Positions 26,876 to 34,923 of a DNA stretch of 64,000 nucleotides are shown here, one piece after another. The translations under genes and the position numbers were made by a program. Every line of letters starts with the position of its first letter. The stretch's first letter is position 1. Origin of the DNA: Erwinia aphidicola (GTDB taxonomy: Bacteria; Pseudomonadota; Gammaproteobacteria; Enterobacterales; Enterobacteriaceae); contig NZ_JAMKCQ010000001.1 in NCBI RefSeq assembly GCF_024169515.1, forward strand, positions 310,001 through 374,000, read 5' to 3'. The notes under the pieces were generated by a model. It searched no databases, was not told the origin of the DNA, and worked only from the letters and a program-made list of their open reading frames with translations.

Positions 26876-27849
26876 TGAGACGTCATGCACTTTACGCCCT
26901 GCTGCTGGCGGCGGTGGCGACCTCGGCACTGGCGGCGGAAAAAGTCACGCTGCGGCTGGGCGATGTCAAAGGCGACCGCTTTATCTCGCTGCGCGCCTCG
27001 GGACAGCTCGATAATCTGCCTTACGAGCTCAAGCTCAGCTCGTTTGATTCCGGTGCGCCGGTGCAGGAAGCGCTCAATGCCGGGGCGCTTGACGTTGGCT
27101 TTACCGGCGACCTGCCGTTTCTGTTCGTCTATGCCGCCGGCGCGCCGGTGAAAGCGGTCGGTGCCTGGCAGAATAACGCCGACAGCATCGCCCTGCTGGC
27201 CCGCCCCGGCAGCGGCATCCACAGCCTGCAAGATCTGAAAGGTAAGCAGATTGCGGTCAATCGCGGCGGCTGGGGGCACTTTCTGCTGCTTGGCCTGCTG
27301 GAGCGTGCCGGACTGAAACCGCAGGATGTCACGATGCGCTTCCTTGGGCCGGTGGACGGGCGCGCCGCGCTGGCGACCGGATCGGTTGATGCCTGGGCCA
27401 CCTGGGAGCCGTATGTCTCCTCCGCTATCGTGGTCGACCACGCCGTGCTGGTACCGCAGGGCGGCGGCAAGGGCATTCTTTCCGGTTACTCCTATGCGCT
27501 GGCGCGTGAAGAGGCGCTGAAAGAGAGCGGTAAACGCCAGGCTATTAGTGACCTGCTGGCAAGGCTGGCGAAAGCGCAAATCTGGGCACAGCAGCATCCG
27601 CAACAGTTTGCGCAGGCACTGAGTCAATCACTCAACATGCCGGTCAGCATTACCCAGCGCTGGATCGCCTCTGCGCAGATCCGCCCGACCCATTTTAATC
27701 CGCAGCTGGCGGCAACGCTGCAAAAGTCAGCGGACTTCTTCTATCGCTATAAGGTACTGCCAAAAGCCATCGATGTGCATAACGCCTTCGATTATTCGCT
27801 GGCCGACGCGGCCAACCGCATCGCCGCCGGGGAGAACCCCCATGAGTAA
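26875..27849 (+). CDS. Second SsuA-type substrate-binding protein
   Basis: A 324-residue periplasmic protein with signal peptide (RRHALYALLLAAVATSALA). Mature motifs parallel those of SsuA: RLGDVKGDRF, DVGFTGDLPFLFVYAAGAPVKAVGAW, GSGIHSLQDLKGKQIAVNRGGWGHFLLLGLLE and DAWATWEPYVSSAIV. It differs from the binding protein at 23720-24637, so the two probably bind different sulfur compounds. Its start overlaps the monooxygenase stop and its end overlaps the dioxygenase start by 8 bases. No ABC permease or ATPase gene accompanies it. Confidence 0.85.
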   Translation: MRRHALYALLLAAVATSALAAEKVTLRLGDVKGDRFISLRASGQLDNLPYELKLSSFDSGAPVQEALNAGALDVGFTGDLPFLFVYAAGAPVKAVGAWQNNADSIALLARPGSGIHSLQDLKGKQIAVNRGGWGHFLLLGLLERAGLKPQDVTMRFLGPVDGRAALATGSVDAWATWEPYVSSAIVVDHAVLVPQGGGKGILSGYSYALAREEALKESGKRQAISDLLARLAKAQIWAQQHPQQFAQALSQSLNMPVSITQRWIASAQIRPTHFNPQLAATLQKSADFFYRYKVLPKAIDVHNAFDYSLADAANRIAAGENPHE

Positions 27850-28426
27850 TCCACAACGACTGCGTACCTTTCTCGCCGGGCTGGCGAGCCTGCTCGACGA
27901 GAAGCCGCAGCAGCAGGAGATCCTGCTGCACGGCAGTGCACTGCTTAAAGAGCTGGTGCGCGTTGATGACTGGCTGCCCGATGAGTTCGCCCAGCCCGAT
28001 CCCGCGCGCTACCAGCAATACTTGCTGTATGCCGACGCGCAGCAGCGCTTTTCAGTGGTGAGCTTTGTCTGGGGGCCGGGCCAGACCACGCCGGTACACG
28101 ATCACCGCGTCTGGGGGCTGATCGGCATGCTGCGCGGTGCCGAGGTTTCGCAAGGCTATCGCCTGACGGAAAGCGGCCTGCAACCCGACGGCCACGCTGT
28201 GCGGCTGGAGCCAGGTACGGTTGAGGCGGTGTCGCCGCAGGTGGGCGATATCCACCGCGTCAGCAATGCCTGGGGTGACCGCACCTCGGTCAGCATTCAC
28301 GTCTACGGCGGCAATATCGGCGGCGTGCGCCGGGCGGTCTACCTTGATGACGGCAGTGAAAAACCGTTTATTTCCGGCTACAACAACACGCATTTACCAA
28401 ATATCTGGGATCTCTCACATGACTGA
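27842..28426 (+). CDS. Thiol dioxygenase, cysteine / 3-mercaptopropionate dioxygenase type
   Basis: A 194-residue cupin of the cysteine-dioxygenase family, which oxidises a thiol to a sulfinate with O2 and Fe(II). The three iron ligands are seen: H86 and H88 (PVHDHRVWGLIG) and H138 (GDIHRVSNA). The Ser-His-Tyr proton relay is also present (SIHVYGG, H153 and Y155). The RYQQYLL segment with Gln near residue 58, and no Cys at the crosslink position, resembles the bacterial 3-mercaptopropionate (Gln-type) branch rather than mammalian CDO. It overlaps both neighbours by 8 bases, so it is tightly coupled to the binding protein and the rhodanese. Confidence 0.85.
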   Translation: MSNPQRLRTFLAGLASLLDEKPQQQEILLHGSALLKELVRVDDWLPDEFAQPDPARYQQYLLYADAQQRFSVVSFVWGPGQTTPVHDHRVWGLIGMLRGAEVSQGYRLTESGLQPDGHAVRLEPGTVEAVSPQVGDIHRVSNAWGDRTSVSIHVYGGNIGGVRRAVYLDDGSEKPFISGYNNTHLPNIWDLSHD

Positions 28427-30017
28427 ATTCAATCCGCTTACCCGCGACTATCATCAGCTGCGCCACGCGCTGCTTAATCGCCAGGAGGTGGCGCTGGTCG
28501 ATGTGCGCGAAGAGGCCGACTACGCCAGCGGGCACCCGCTGTTCGCGGTGAATATCGCGTACTCCAAATTGGATATCGAAATCCTTAACCGCATTCCGCG
28601 GCTGAATACCCCGGTGACGCTGTATGACAATGGCAGCGGGCTGGCGCGGGCTGCGGCGCTCAGGCTGCACGAGCTTGGCTATCAGGATATTGCCCTGCTG
28701 GCGGGCGATCTGGCAGGCTGGCGTGAAGCCGGAGGCGAACTGTTCATCGACGTCAATTCGCCATGCAAAGCGTTTGGCGAGCTGGTCGAAAGCTGCGCCG
28801 CAACCCCTTCACTCAGTGCCGAAGAGGTCGATGCACTGCTTCGCAGCGGCAAACCGGTGGTGGTGCTCGACGCGCGCCGCTTTGATGAGTACCAGACCAT
28901 GAGCATTCCCGGCAGCATCAGCGTGCCGGGCGGCGAGCTGGCGCTGCGCGTGCGCGATCTCGCCCCTTCACCGGAAACCACTATTATTGTTAACTGCGCC
29001 GGACGCACGCGCAGCATTATCGGCACGCAGTCGCTGGTCAACGCCGGCGTACGTAACCCGCTTTTCGCCCTGCGCAACGGCACCATCGGCTGGACGCTGG
29101 CCGGCCTGGCGCTGGAGCACGGACAGTCACGCCAGTATGCAGGCACCAGCGATACCGCGCGAGTGCAGGCGGCGCGCCAGGCGAGGACGCTGGCAGATAA
29201 AGCCGGCGTGCAGCGCACCACGCTGAAAGAAGTACAGCTGTGGCAGCGCCAGCAGCAGCACACCGTTTATTTGTTTGATGTGCGCGCCGCCAGCGAATAC
29301 GAACACGGCCATCTGCCGGGCAGCCGTCATGTGCCCGGTGGCCAGCTGGTGCAGGAGACGGACCACTATGCCAGCGTGCGCGGCGGGTGGATCGTGCTAA
29401 TCGACGATGACGGCGTGCGCGCCAACAGCACCGGCTCGTGGCTGGCACAGCTGGGCTGGCAGGTGTGGGTGCTGGACGACCTGTGCGCGCAAGATTTCAG
29501 CGCCAGCGGCGGCTGGGCACCGCTTATCCCACCTCTGCCAGCTCAGCAGGAAGTTGAACCGCATCAGTTGGCCAACTGGCTTGCAGAGGGCGATACGCAG
29601 GTGCTGGATTTCACCACCAGCGCCAATTACGTCAACGCGCATATTCCCGGTGCGGCCTGGCTTCAGCGCTCGGCACTGACGCAGCAGGGTGCGGCCATTC
29701 TGCCCGCCGCGCAGCGTTACGTGGTGACCTGCGGCAGCAGTATGCTGGCACGCTATGCAGTGGCACAGCTGGAAGCGCTGACGGGTAAAGCGGTTATCGT
29801 GCTGAAGGGCGGAAATACGGCATGGAAAGCGGCGGAATTGCCGGTGGAAGCTGGGGAAACAGCCCTGCTGCTGCCGCGCATCGATCGCTATCGCCGCCCT
29901 TATGAGGGTACGGATAACTCCGCCGAGGCTATGCAGGCGTATCTCGATTGGGAGTATGGTCTGGTGGCGCAGCTGGAGCGCGACGGCACGCATGGGTTTA
30001 GCGTGCTGACGGGGTAA
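28419..30017 (+). CDS. Four-domain rhodanese (sulfurtransferase)
   Basis: A 532-residue protein made of four rhodanese domains. The active-site loop position alternates. Domain 1 (about 1-115) has LYDNGSG with Asp70 in place of Cys. Domain 2 (130-235) has the catalytic Cys193 (VNCAGRTRS). Domain 3 (265-365) has LIDDDGVRA with Asp330. Domain 4 (375-490) has Cys438 (VTCGSSMLAR). So two domains can carry a persulfide and two are probably structural or regulatory. No signal peptide is seen, so it should be cytoplasmic. It overlaps the dioxygenase gene by 8 bases and is last in the unit. Likely role: sulfane-sulfur handling with the dioxygenase. Confidence 0.87.
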   Translation: MTEFNPLTRDYHQLRHALLNRQEVALVDVREEADYASGHPLFAVNIAYSKLDIEILNRIPRLNTPVTLYDNGSGLARAAALRLHELGYQDIALLAGDLAGWREAGGELFIDVNSPCKAFGELVESCAATPSLSAEEVDALLRSGKPVVVLDARRFDEYQTMSIPGSISVPGGELALRVRDLAPSPETTIIVNCAGRTRSIIGTQSLVNAGVRNPLFALRNGTIGWTLAGLALEHGQSRQYAGTSDTARVQAARQARTLADKAGVQRTTLKEVQLWQRQQQHTVYLFDVRAASEYEHGHLPGSRHVPGGQLVQETDHYASVRGGWIVLIDDDGVRANSTGSWLAQLGWQVWVLDDLCAQDFSASGGWAPLIPPLPAQQEVEPHQLANWLAEGDTQVLDFTTSANYVNAHIPGAAWLQRSALTQQGAAILPAAQRYVVTCGSSMLARYAVAQLEALTGKAVIVLKGGNTAWKAAELPVEAGETALLLPRIDRYRRPYEGTDNSAEAMQAYLDWEYGLVAQLERDGTHGFSVLTG

Positions 30018-30041
30018 AATTCGTCGCGTCGCTATGCCGAA

Positions 30042-30114
30042 ACAGGGGGCGGGCGTACGTCCAGACCGACCGCGACAGCGGTTTCTGGCCGGTAGTTGTA
30101 GCCTGCCCCTGATA
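30042..30114. repeat. Imperfect hairpin after the sulfur operon
   Basis: CAGGGGGCGGGC and GCCTGCCCCTG form outer arms; CCAGA...TCTGG pairs inside. It lies 25 bases after the rhodanese stop. It may be the operon's transcript end or another REP-like element. No T tract is present. Confidence 0.4.
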
Positions 30115-30171
30115 AAACGCAGACGAAAAAAAATCCGCCTGAGCAGATTATTGTTCACATCATTAAGAATT

Positions 30172-30247
<76 letters not shown>

Positions 30248-30297
30248 ACTACTAACTCTGCGATTTTTCGGTGCCACCCAATCTGCTGGTGAAGATT

Positions 30298-30373
<76 letters not shown>

Positions 30374-30406
30374 AAGCCGAAAAACCGTGTCGTGTTGACG
30401 GCGGGG

Positions 30407-30435
30407 ATAATATGAAACGGTGGGGTTGGTGTCAA
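30407..30435 (-). promoter_or_regulatory. Sigma-70 promoter of the tRNA-Ala pair
   Basis: On the minus strand: TTGACA (30435-30430), a 17-base spacer, TATTAT (30412-30407), then a GC-rich discriminator CCCCGCCG typical of stringently controlled stable-RNA promoters. Confidence 0.85.
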
Positions 30436-30718
30436 CGGCAAAATGATAATCTGAGATCGATCGCTGAAAAAGCCGTCAAAGCGGGCAAGAAAGCGCTAAC
30501 TCTCTGTTTTCTGCGGCGGTCTCATGCCTCTATATCTGCCTGAGCACTTTTTCTGTTAAGCGCAGGTTAAAACACTCCTAAAAGCTACTTGTTTTTGTTA
30601 ATTGAGCGTGCAAAACTGCGGCGTTTTTTGTTGCCGGATCCCCTTGTGCGCTGGATACAAGCGTATTTAACCGCCCGCAGAATCCGGCCCTTTTTGTCAC
30701 TACACCACCAGAGTTATT
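30436..30718. promoter_or_regulatory. Leader region upstream of the formate/nitrite channel gene
   Basis: About 280 bases between the tRNA promoter and the FNT gene. It holds AT-rich stretches (TTGTTTTTGTTAATTGAG at about 30591) and a CTTGT...ACAAG inverted pair near 30642. I found no full FNR or NarL consensus and no small gene. Confidence 0.35.
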
Positions 30719-31507
30719 ATGTCATTGCACACACCAAAAGAAATTGCGGCCGTTGCCGTTGAGTCTGGCGTGGTTAAAAGCCGCACCCCGGTTTCCTCAT
30801 TACTGATCCTTGGTTTTCTTGCCGGTGCGTTTATTGCATTCGGTTTCCTGCTCTATATTCACGTCGTTAACCAGCTTCCAGCAGACTGGGGCTCTTTTGG
30901 CACCCTGCTGGGCGCAGCGGTATTCCCGGTGGGGATTATTATCACCGTGCTGGCGGGCGGTGAACTGCTGACCGGAAATATGATGGTGATGCCCGTCGCC
31001 TGGTTCGCACGTCAAATCAGTGCGCTGAGCGTCATGCGTAACTGGTTCTGGGTCACCGTTGCTAACTTTATTGGCAGCGTGGCTATCGCCTGGTTCTTTG
31101 GCCATATGCTCGGCATGACCGAAGGCGACTACCTGAAAAAAACCGTCGCTATTGCCAGCGCCAAAGTTAACGCCGATTTCATGCACGCGTTTATCTCCGG
31201 CGTGGGCTGTAACTGGCTGGTCTGCCTGGCGACCTGGCTGGCTTTTGCCAGTAAAGACGTGGTGGGCAAAATCTTTGGCATGTGGTTCCCGGTGATGGCG
31301 TTTGTGGCTATTGGCTTCCAGCACGTTGTCGCGAACATGTTTATCGTTCCTGCGGCCATTTTTGCCGGTTACCTGAGCTGGGGCGAATACCTGCCAAACT
31401 TTATTGCGGTATTCCTTGGTAACGCCGTCGGCGGTGCTATTTTTGTGGGTCTGGCCTACTTTGTTGCATTTCGTGCACCGCAGCCAGCAAGCTCGACTTC
31501 CCGCTAA
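30719..31507 (+). CDS. Formate/nitrite transporter (FNT) family channel
   Basis: A 262-residue inner-membrane FNT protein with six predicted helices, forming pentameric channels for formate, nitrite or hydrosulfide. Family features: PVSSLLILGFLAGAFIAFGFLLYI (helix 1), FPVGIIITVLAGGELLTGNMM (the GGELLTGN signature), HAFISGVGCNWLVCLATWLA and GFQHVVANMF. Length and the N-terminal TPKEIAAVAVESG fit NirC/FocA relatives; which anion is not clear from sequence. No pfl or nir genes are adjacent. It is monocistronic. Confidence 0.85.
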   Translation: MSLHTPKEIAAVAVESGVVKSRTPVSSLLILGFLAGAFIAFGFLLYIHVVNQLPADWGSFGTLLGAAVFPVGIIITVLAGGELLTGNMMVMPVAWFARQISALSVMRNWFWVTVANFIGSVAIAWFFGHMLGMTEGDYLKKTVAIASAKVNADFMHAFISGVGCNWLVCLATWLAFASKDVVGKIFGMWFPVMAFVAIGFQHVVANMFIVPAAIFAGYLSWGEYLPNFIAVFLGNAVGGAIFVGLAYFVAFRAPQPASSTSR

Positions 31508-31659
31508 TCGTGCTATCCCCTGCTTATGCAGGGGTATTTCAGATCCTCCTCAACTTTTTTACTCTTCGTTCTGCCAGAGTTAGTAATTTGTGTTAGTTGT
31601 TCATGTGATGAATTGTTGTAATATGCACAATGACTTTATTCGGCAAAAGGGATGGTAAA

Positions 31660-32010
31660 GTGAAAAAGGATTGGTTAACGCCGGAAGAACTGGCACAGCA
31701 AACAGGTTTTAGCAGACAGACCATAAATAAATGGGTGAAGAAAGAGGCTTGGACGACCGCACCGAAGCCCGGTGTTCAAGGTGGAAAAGCACGCATGATT
31801 CATATTGATGAACGCGTAAAGCTCTTTTTGAAATCGACACGTCATGCTGCAGAGCCTAATGCCCAGTACCGCGTCAATCAAAATTCTCTTCCCGCACTTT
31901 TAGTGACTTCATTGCAGCAGTTGAGCCATGAGGAACAGGAGAAGCTGGCAGCGATGCTGCTACGCGAGGGAATTCAGGGGATTTTGCAGCGATTGGGTAT
32001 CAGTAGTTAA
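31660..32010 (+). CDS. yfeC: YfeC-like putative DNA-binding protein
   Basis: A 116-residue protein matching E. coli YfeC. Its N-terminal helix-turn-helix is LTPEELAQQTGFSRQTINKWVKKEAWTTAPKPGVQGGKAR, and the C-terminus is LLREGIQGILQRLGI. The GTG start at 31660 aligns the first residues with E. coli YfeC and has GGGATGG upstream; the ATG at 31630 lacks a ribosome site. E. coli has the paralogues yfeC and yfeD beside gltX; only one is present here. Probably a DNA-binding regulator; targets unknown. Confidence 0.85.
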   Translation: MKKDWLTPEELAQQTGFSRQTINKWVKKEAWTTAPKPGVQGGKARMIHIDERVKLFLKSTRHAAEPNAQYRVNQNSLPALLVTSLQQLSHEEQEKLAAMLLREGIQGILQRLGISS

Positions 32011-32019
32011 TACTATAAA

Positions 32020-32043
32020 CCCGGCCTGGCGGCCGGGTTTTTT
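32020..32043 (+). terminator. Terminator of yfeC (shared with gltX)
   Basis: CCCGGCC (32020-32026), loop TGGC, GGCCGGG (32031-32037), then six T. It lies between the convergent genes yfeC and gltX; on the minus strand the stem is followed by TTTATAG, so it may work both ways. Confidence 0.9.
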
Positions 32044-32055
32044 AATGGCGGAGGG

Positions 32056-33465
32056 TTAGGCTTCGCGGGTGGCAATAAACGCCAGCGCCTTCTCAATGCG
32101 CGCCACGCTGCGTGACTTTCCAATAGCATGCACTGTCACGTCCAGCGCAGGAGACTGACCGCCACCGGTCACCGCGACACGCAGCGGCATGCCAACCTTG
32201 CCCATGCCGACTTCCAGCTCATCCGCCGTCGCCTGAATCGCCTGATGGACGTTTTCCGCCGTCCAGTCGCTGATAGCAGCCAGCTTGTCACGCACCACTT
32301 CCAGCGGCTGACGCGCAACCGGACGCAGGTGCTTCTTCGCGGCATCAGCATCAAACTCAGCAAACTCTTCATAGAAATAGCGGCAGGACGCCGCCATCTC
32401 TTTCAGCGTCTTGCAGCGTTCACCCAGCAGTTTTACCAGCTGCGCCAGCTCAGGACCGGTGCGGGTATCAATGTTTTCCTGCTCGATATGCCACTGCAGG
32501 TGGGTAGCCACGTATTCCGGAGCCAGGCTGTTGATATAGTGGTGGTTCAGCCACTGCAGCTTTTCGGTGTTAAACGCGCTGGCAGATTTGCTGACCTGAT
32601 CGAGATCGAACAGTTTGGTCATCTCTTCAAGGGTGAAAATCTCCTGGTCACCGTGTGACCAGCCCAGGCGCACCAGATAGTTCAGCAGCGCTTCCGGCAG
32701 ATAGCCGTCATCGCGATACTGCATTACGCCGACCGCACCGTGGCGCTTGGAGAGTTTCTTACCGTCATCGCCGAGGATCATTGAAACGTGGGCATACACG
32801 GGCACCTGCGCGCCAATCGCTTTCAGGATGTTGATCTGACGCGGCGTGTTGTTGATGTGGTCTTCACCACGAATAACGTGGGTAATTTCCATATCCCAGT
32901 CGTCAATCACTACGCAGAAATTATAGGTCGGCGCACCATCGGTACGGCGAATGATCAGGTCATCCAGCTCCTGGTTGCTGAACTCGATCGGGCCACGGAT
33001 CTGGTCGTCAAAAATAACCGAACCTTCCTGCGGGTTGCGGAAACGCACCACGCAAGGTTCATCATCCGCATGATGCTCATGGCTGTCGCGGCAGCGGCCG
33101 TCGTAGCGTGGCTTTTCGTTGTTTGCCATCTGGGTTTCGCGCAGCGTTTCCAGACGCTCTTTAGAGCAGTAGCACTTATACGCGCTACCCGCTTCCAGCA
33201 TCTGGTCAATCACCGTGTTGTAACGGTCAAAACGCTTGGTCTGGTAGTAAGGGCCTTCATCCCAGTTGAGATTCAGCCAGTTCATGCCATCCATAATGGC
33301 ATCGATCGCCTGCTGAGTTGAACGCTCCAGATCGGTGTCTTCAATACGCAACACAAACTCGCCGCCGTGATTGCGGGCAAATAGCCAGGAGTAAAGTGCG
33401 GTACGAGCGCCGCCAACGTGCAGATAGCCAGTTGGGCTGGGAGCGAAGCGGGTTTTGATTTTCAT
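32056..33465 (-). CDS. gltX: Glutamyl-tRNA synthetase
   Basis: A 469-residue class I synthetase that charges tRNA-Glu. The HIGH-type motif is [14 protein letters not shown] at about residues 9-22 and the KMSKS-type motif is [11 protein letters not shown] near residue 235. A zinc-binding cysteine cluster ([10 protein letters not shown]...GRCRDSHEH) is retained, as in E. coli. Full length (E. coli 471). Divergent from the tRNA-Val/Lys operon, the same arrangement as in E. coli. Confidence 0.96.
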   Translation of the reverse strand: MKIKTRFAPSPTGYLHVGGARTALYSWLFARNHGGEFVLRIEDTDLERSTQQAIDAIMDGMNWLNLNWDEGPYYQTKRFDRYNTVIDQMLEAGSAYKCYCSKERLETLRETQMANNEKPRYDGRCRDSHEHHADDEPCVVRFRNPQEGSVIFDDQIRGPIEFSNQELDDLIIRRTDGAPTYNFCVVIDDWDMEITHVIRGEDHINNTPRQINILKAIGAQVPVYAHVSMILGDDGKKLSKRHGAVGVMQYRDDGYLPEALLNYLVRLGWSHGDQEIFTLEEMTKLFDLDQVSKSASAFNTEKLQWLNHHYINSLAPEYVATHLQWHIEQENIDTRTGPELAQLVKLLGERCKTLKEMAASCRYFYEEFAEFDADAAKKHLRPVARQPLEVVRDKLAAISDWTAENVHQAIQATADELEVGMGKVGMPLRVAVTGGGQSPALDVTVHAIGKSRSVARIEKALAFIATREA

Positions 33466-33692
33466 TAATGAATGCCTTATTACGCGGATGCTTTGGCCAG
33501 TGTCAGAAGCGTGCTGTCACGTTCTGATTTTTGTGGGGCACATTCTACCATCTGTCGTCGAATCCTCAACGCCATTCCCCGTCTGCCGGGGGAACATTGC
33601 CTTGATTTCGTTCAGCAACCCGCTGTTTTTGCCTGAAATCACCACTTCCTGACTATTTTTACGACGAACACACATTTTACATTGAAAAAGCG

Positions 33693-33720
33693 TTGACTCA
33701 TTTCGGCGACTCCCTATAAT
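33693..33720 (+). promoter_or_regulatory. Sigma-70 promoter of the tRNA-Val/Lys operon
   Basis: TTGACT (33693-33698), 16-base spacer, perfect TATAAT (33715-33720), and a GC-rich discriminator GCGACTCC. The first tRNA begins 18 bases downstream. Confidence 0.88.
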
Positions 33721-33737
33721 GCGACTCCACACAGCGG

Positions 33738-33813
33738 GGGTGATTAGCTCAGTTGGTAGAGCATCTCCTTTACACGGAGGGGGTCGGCGGTTCGAGCCCG
33801 TCATCACCCACCA
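33738..33813 (+). tRNA. tRNA-Val (TAC), copy 1
   Basis: 76-base cloverleaf starting GGGTGATTAGCTCAG with encoded CCACCA. Anticodon loop TTTACAC reads TAC. First gene of a Val-Val-Val-Lys operon, as in E. coli valU-valX-valY-lysV. Confidence 0.96.
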
Positions 33814-33865
33814 TCATTTGATGAATGATGCCCGCGAAAATGCAGTACCCAGAGATTCGAGATAT

Positions 33866-33941
33866 GGGTGATTAGCTCAGTTGGTAGAGCATCTCCTTTA
33901 CACGGAGGGGGTCGGCGGTTCGAGCCCGTCATCACCCACCA
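33866..33941 (+). tRNA. tRNA-Val (TAC), copy 2
   Basis: Identical to copy 1 over 76 bases; 52-base spacer from it. Confidence 0.96.
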
Positions 33942-33976
33942 TATCTCAGTAAGATTTCTGGCCCGCGTGACGATAT

Positions 33977-34052
33977 GGGTGATTAGCTCAGTTGGTAGAG
34001 CATCTCCTTTACACGGAGGGGGTCGGCGGTTCGAGCCCGTCATCACCCACCA
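33977..34052 (+). tRNA. tRNA-Val (TAC), copy 3
   Basis: Identical to copies 1 and 2; 35-base spacer from copy 2 and 4 bases before the tRNA-Lys gene. Confidence 0.96.
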
Positions 34053-34056
34053 TATC

Positions 34057-34132
34057 GGGTCGTTAGCTCAGTTGGTAGAGCAGTTGACTTTTAATCAATT
34101 GGTCGCAGGTTCGAATCCTGCACGACCCACCA
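34057..34132 (+). tRNA. tRNA-Lys (TTT)
   Basis: 76-base cloverleaf GGGTCGTTAGCTCAG...CCACCA; anticodon loop CTTTTAA reads TTT. Last gene of the operon. Its last 18 bases are repeated 155 bases downstream. Confidence 0.96.
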
Positions 34133-34177
34133 ATGTAAGAAGGCGCCCTAAAGGCGCCTTTTTGCTATATGCGATTC
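34115..34177 (+). repeat. Direct repeat, copy A: tRNA-Lys 3' end plus terminator
   Basis: Starts inside tRNA-Lys at ATCCTGCACGACCCACCA and runs through the operon terminator to GCGATTC. It matches copy B (34270-34331) with one deletion and one substitution. Confidence 0.85.
34141..34163 (+). terminator. Terminator of the tRNA-Val/Lys operon
   Basis: AGGCGCC (34141-34147), loop CTAAA, GGCGCCT (34153-34159), T tract to 34163. Confidence 0.9.
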
Positions 34178-34269
34178 GGGCGGGGTTCGAACCTGCAGCA
34201 GGTTCGGGTCGAACGCAGTGAGACAGCGTTGCGCCAGCAACGACCCGAAGGGCGAGGCGAAGCCGAGTT
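34178..34269. other. 92-bp GC-rich segment between the tRNA-Lys repeats
   Basis: Contains the hairpin GAACCTG-CAG-CAGGTTC, whose TTCGAACCTGC resembles an inverted T-arm of the tRNA, then CGGGTCGAACGCAGTGAGAC and a CGACCCGAAGGGCGAGGCG stretch. No reading frame is evident. It may be a scar of recombination or an element at the tRNA end. Confidence 0.45.
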
Positions 34270-34331
34270 ATCCTGCACGACCCACCAATGTAAGAAGGCG
34301 CCCAAAGGCGCCTTTTTGCTATGTGCGATTC
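34270..34331 (+). repeat. Direct repeat, copy B: partial tRNA-Lys 3' end plus second terminator
   Basis: Repeats the last 18 bases of tRNA-Lys including CCA, the spacer and a second terminator (GGCGCC-CAAA-GGCGCC-TTTTT, 34297-34317). Not a functional tRNA. Confidence 0.85.
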
Positions 34332-34342
34332 TGTGCGATTCT

Positions 34343-34367
34343 GGCTGACCGAAAAAGAGGGTCAGCC
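34343..34367. repeat. REP-like palindrome copy
   Basis: GGCTGACC (34343-34350), loop GAAAAAGAG, GGTCAGCC (34360-34367). Same family as 22366-22391. Confidence 0.6.
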
Positions 34368-34408
34368 ACTACAGGCTGGTAAGTCGCATATCGCGCCGGG
34401 TTTCGTAG

Positions 34409-34434
34409 GGGACGACCGCTTTTCTGGTCGTCCC
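34409..34434. repeat. REP-like palindrome, inverted copy
   Basis: GGGACGACC (34409-34417), loop GCTTTTCT, GGTCGTCCC (34426-34434). Read on the minus strand the loop is purine-rich (AGAAAAGC), like the other copies. Preceded by CGTAG. Confidence 0.55.
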
Positions 34435-34578
34435 GTATTTGCCGCGCAATTCCCCCAACTTTACTGGTCACCCTGCCCCTCTTTGCACTTTCTTATCACT
34501 CCTTTTACGCTTTAACGCCTCAAGTCTTATGCGATCCCGTCCGATAACCCGTATTGGTTAATGACAAAGGAGACAGAG

Positions 34579-34923
34579 ATGAGCACTATCGGCAGCAGTA
34601 GCAGCGTCGCCAGCAGTTCAGGCAGCGGCAGCTCAGCTTCACAAACCACCAGCATCACCAAGCAAATCATCGCGCTGGAAAACCAGCTTAAAAGCCTGAG
34701 TGATGACCATGAGCTGACGGATGAGCAGAAGTCTGAGCAGCAGCAGATGATCGAAGGCCAGATCGCGATGCTGCAGGCACAGCTGGCGCAAATCCAGCAG
34801 CAGCAGGCGGAAAAAGCGGCGGAAAAGCAGGAAGCGAGTAAGCAGCCTGATAGCGGCAGCAGTAAAGTTGCTGACGGCGTTAACCGCCCAACGGCAACCA
34901 ATACGCTGAACGTTTATATCTAA
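34579..34923 (+). CDS. FlxA-like protein
   Basis: A 114-residue protein of the FlxA-like type. A Ser/Gly-rich N-terminus ([19 protein letters not shown]) precedes a long coiled coil (about residues 28-90: [42 protein letters not shown]) and a flexible Ser/Asn-rich tail. FlxA in E. coli is FliA-dependent, but no flagellar promoter was recognised here. AAAGGAG lies 6 bases upstream of the ATG. It overlaps the convergent yfeR gene by 4 bases. Confidence 0.7.
   Translation: MSTIGSSSSVASSSGSGSSASQTTSITKQIIALENQLKSLSDDHELTDEQKSEQQQMIEGQIAMLQAQLAQIQQQQAEKAAEKQEASKQPDSGSSKVADGVNRPTATNTLNVYI

Noticed and set aside
33738..34052. Three near-identical 76-bp repeats with short spacers, CRISPR-like at first glance
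   Set aside because: Each folds as a complete tRNA-Val cloverleaf with CCA, and the repeat and spacer lengths do not fit a CRISPR array.
33868..34221. 117-codon open frame across the tRNA genes, and a similar minus-strand frame at 33804-34046
   Set aside because: Lies entirely within tandem tRNA repeats; the repetitive peptide is an artefact of the tRNA sequence.
34115..34331. A second tRNA-Lys gene
   Set aside because: Only the last 18 bases of the tRNA are repeated; acceptor 5' strand, D arm and anticodon arm are missing.
34321..34515. 64-codon + strand frame after the tRNA-Lys duplication
   Set aside because: Spans two REP-like palindromes, has no ribosome site, and its composition follows the repeats.
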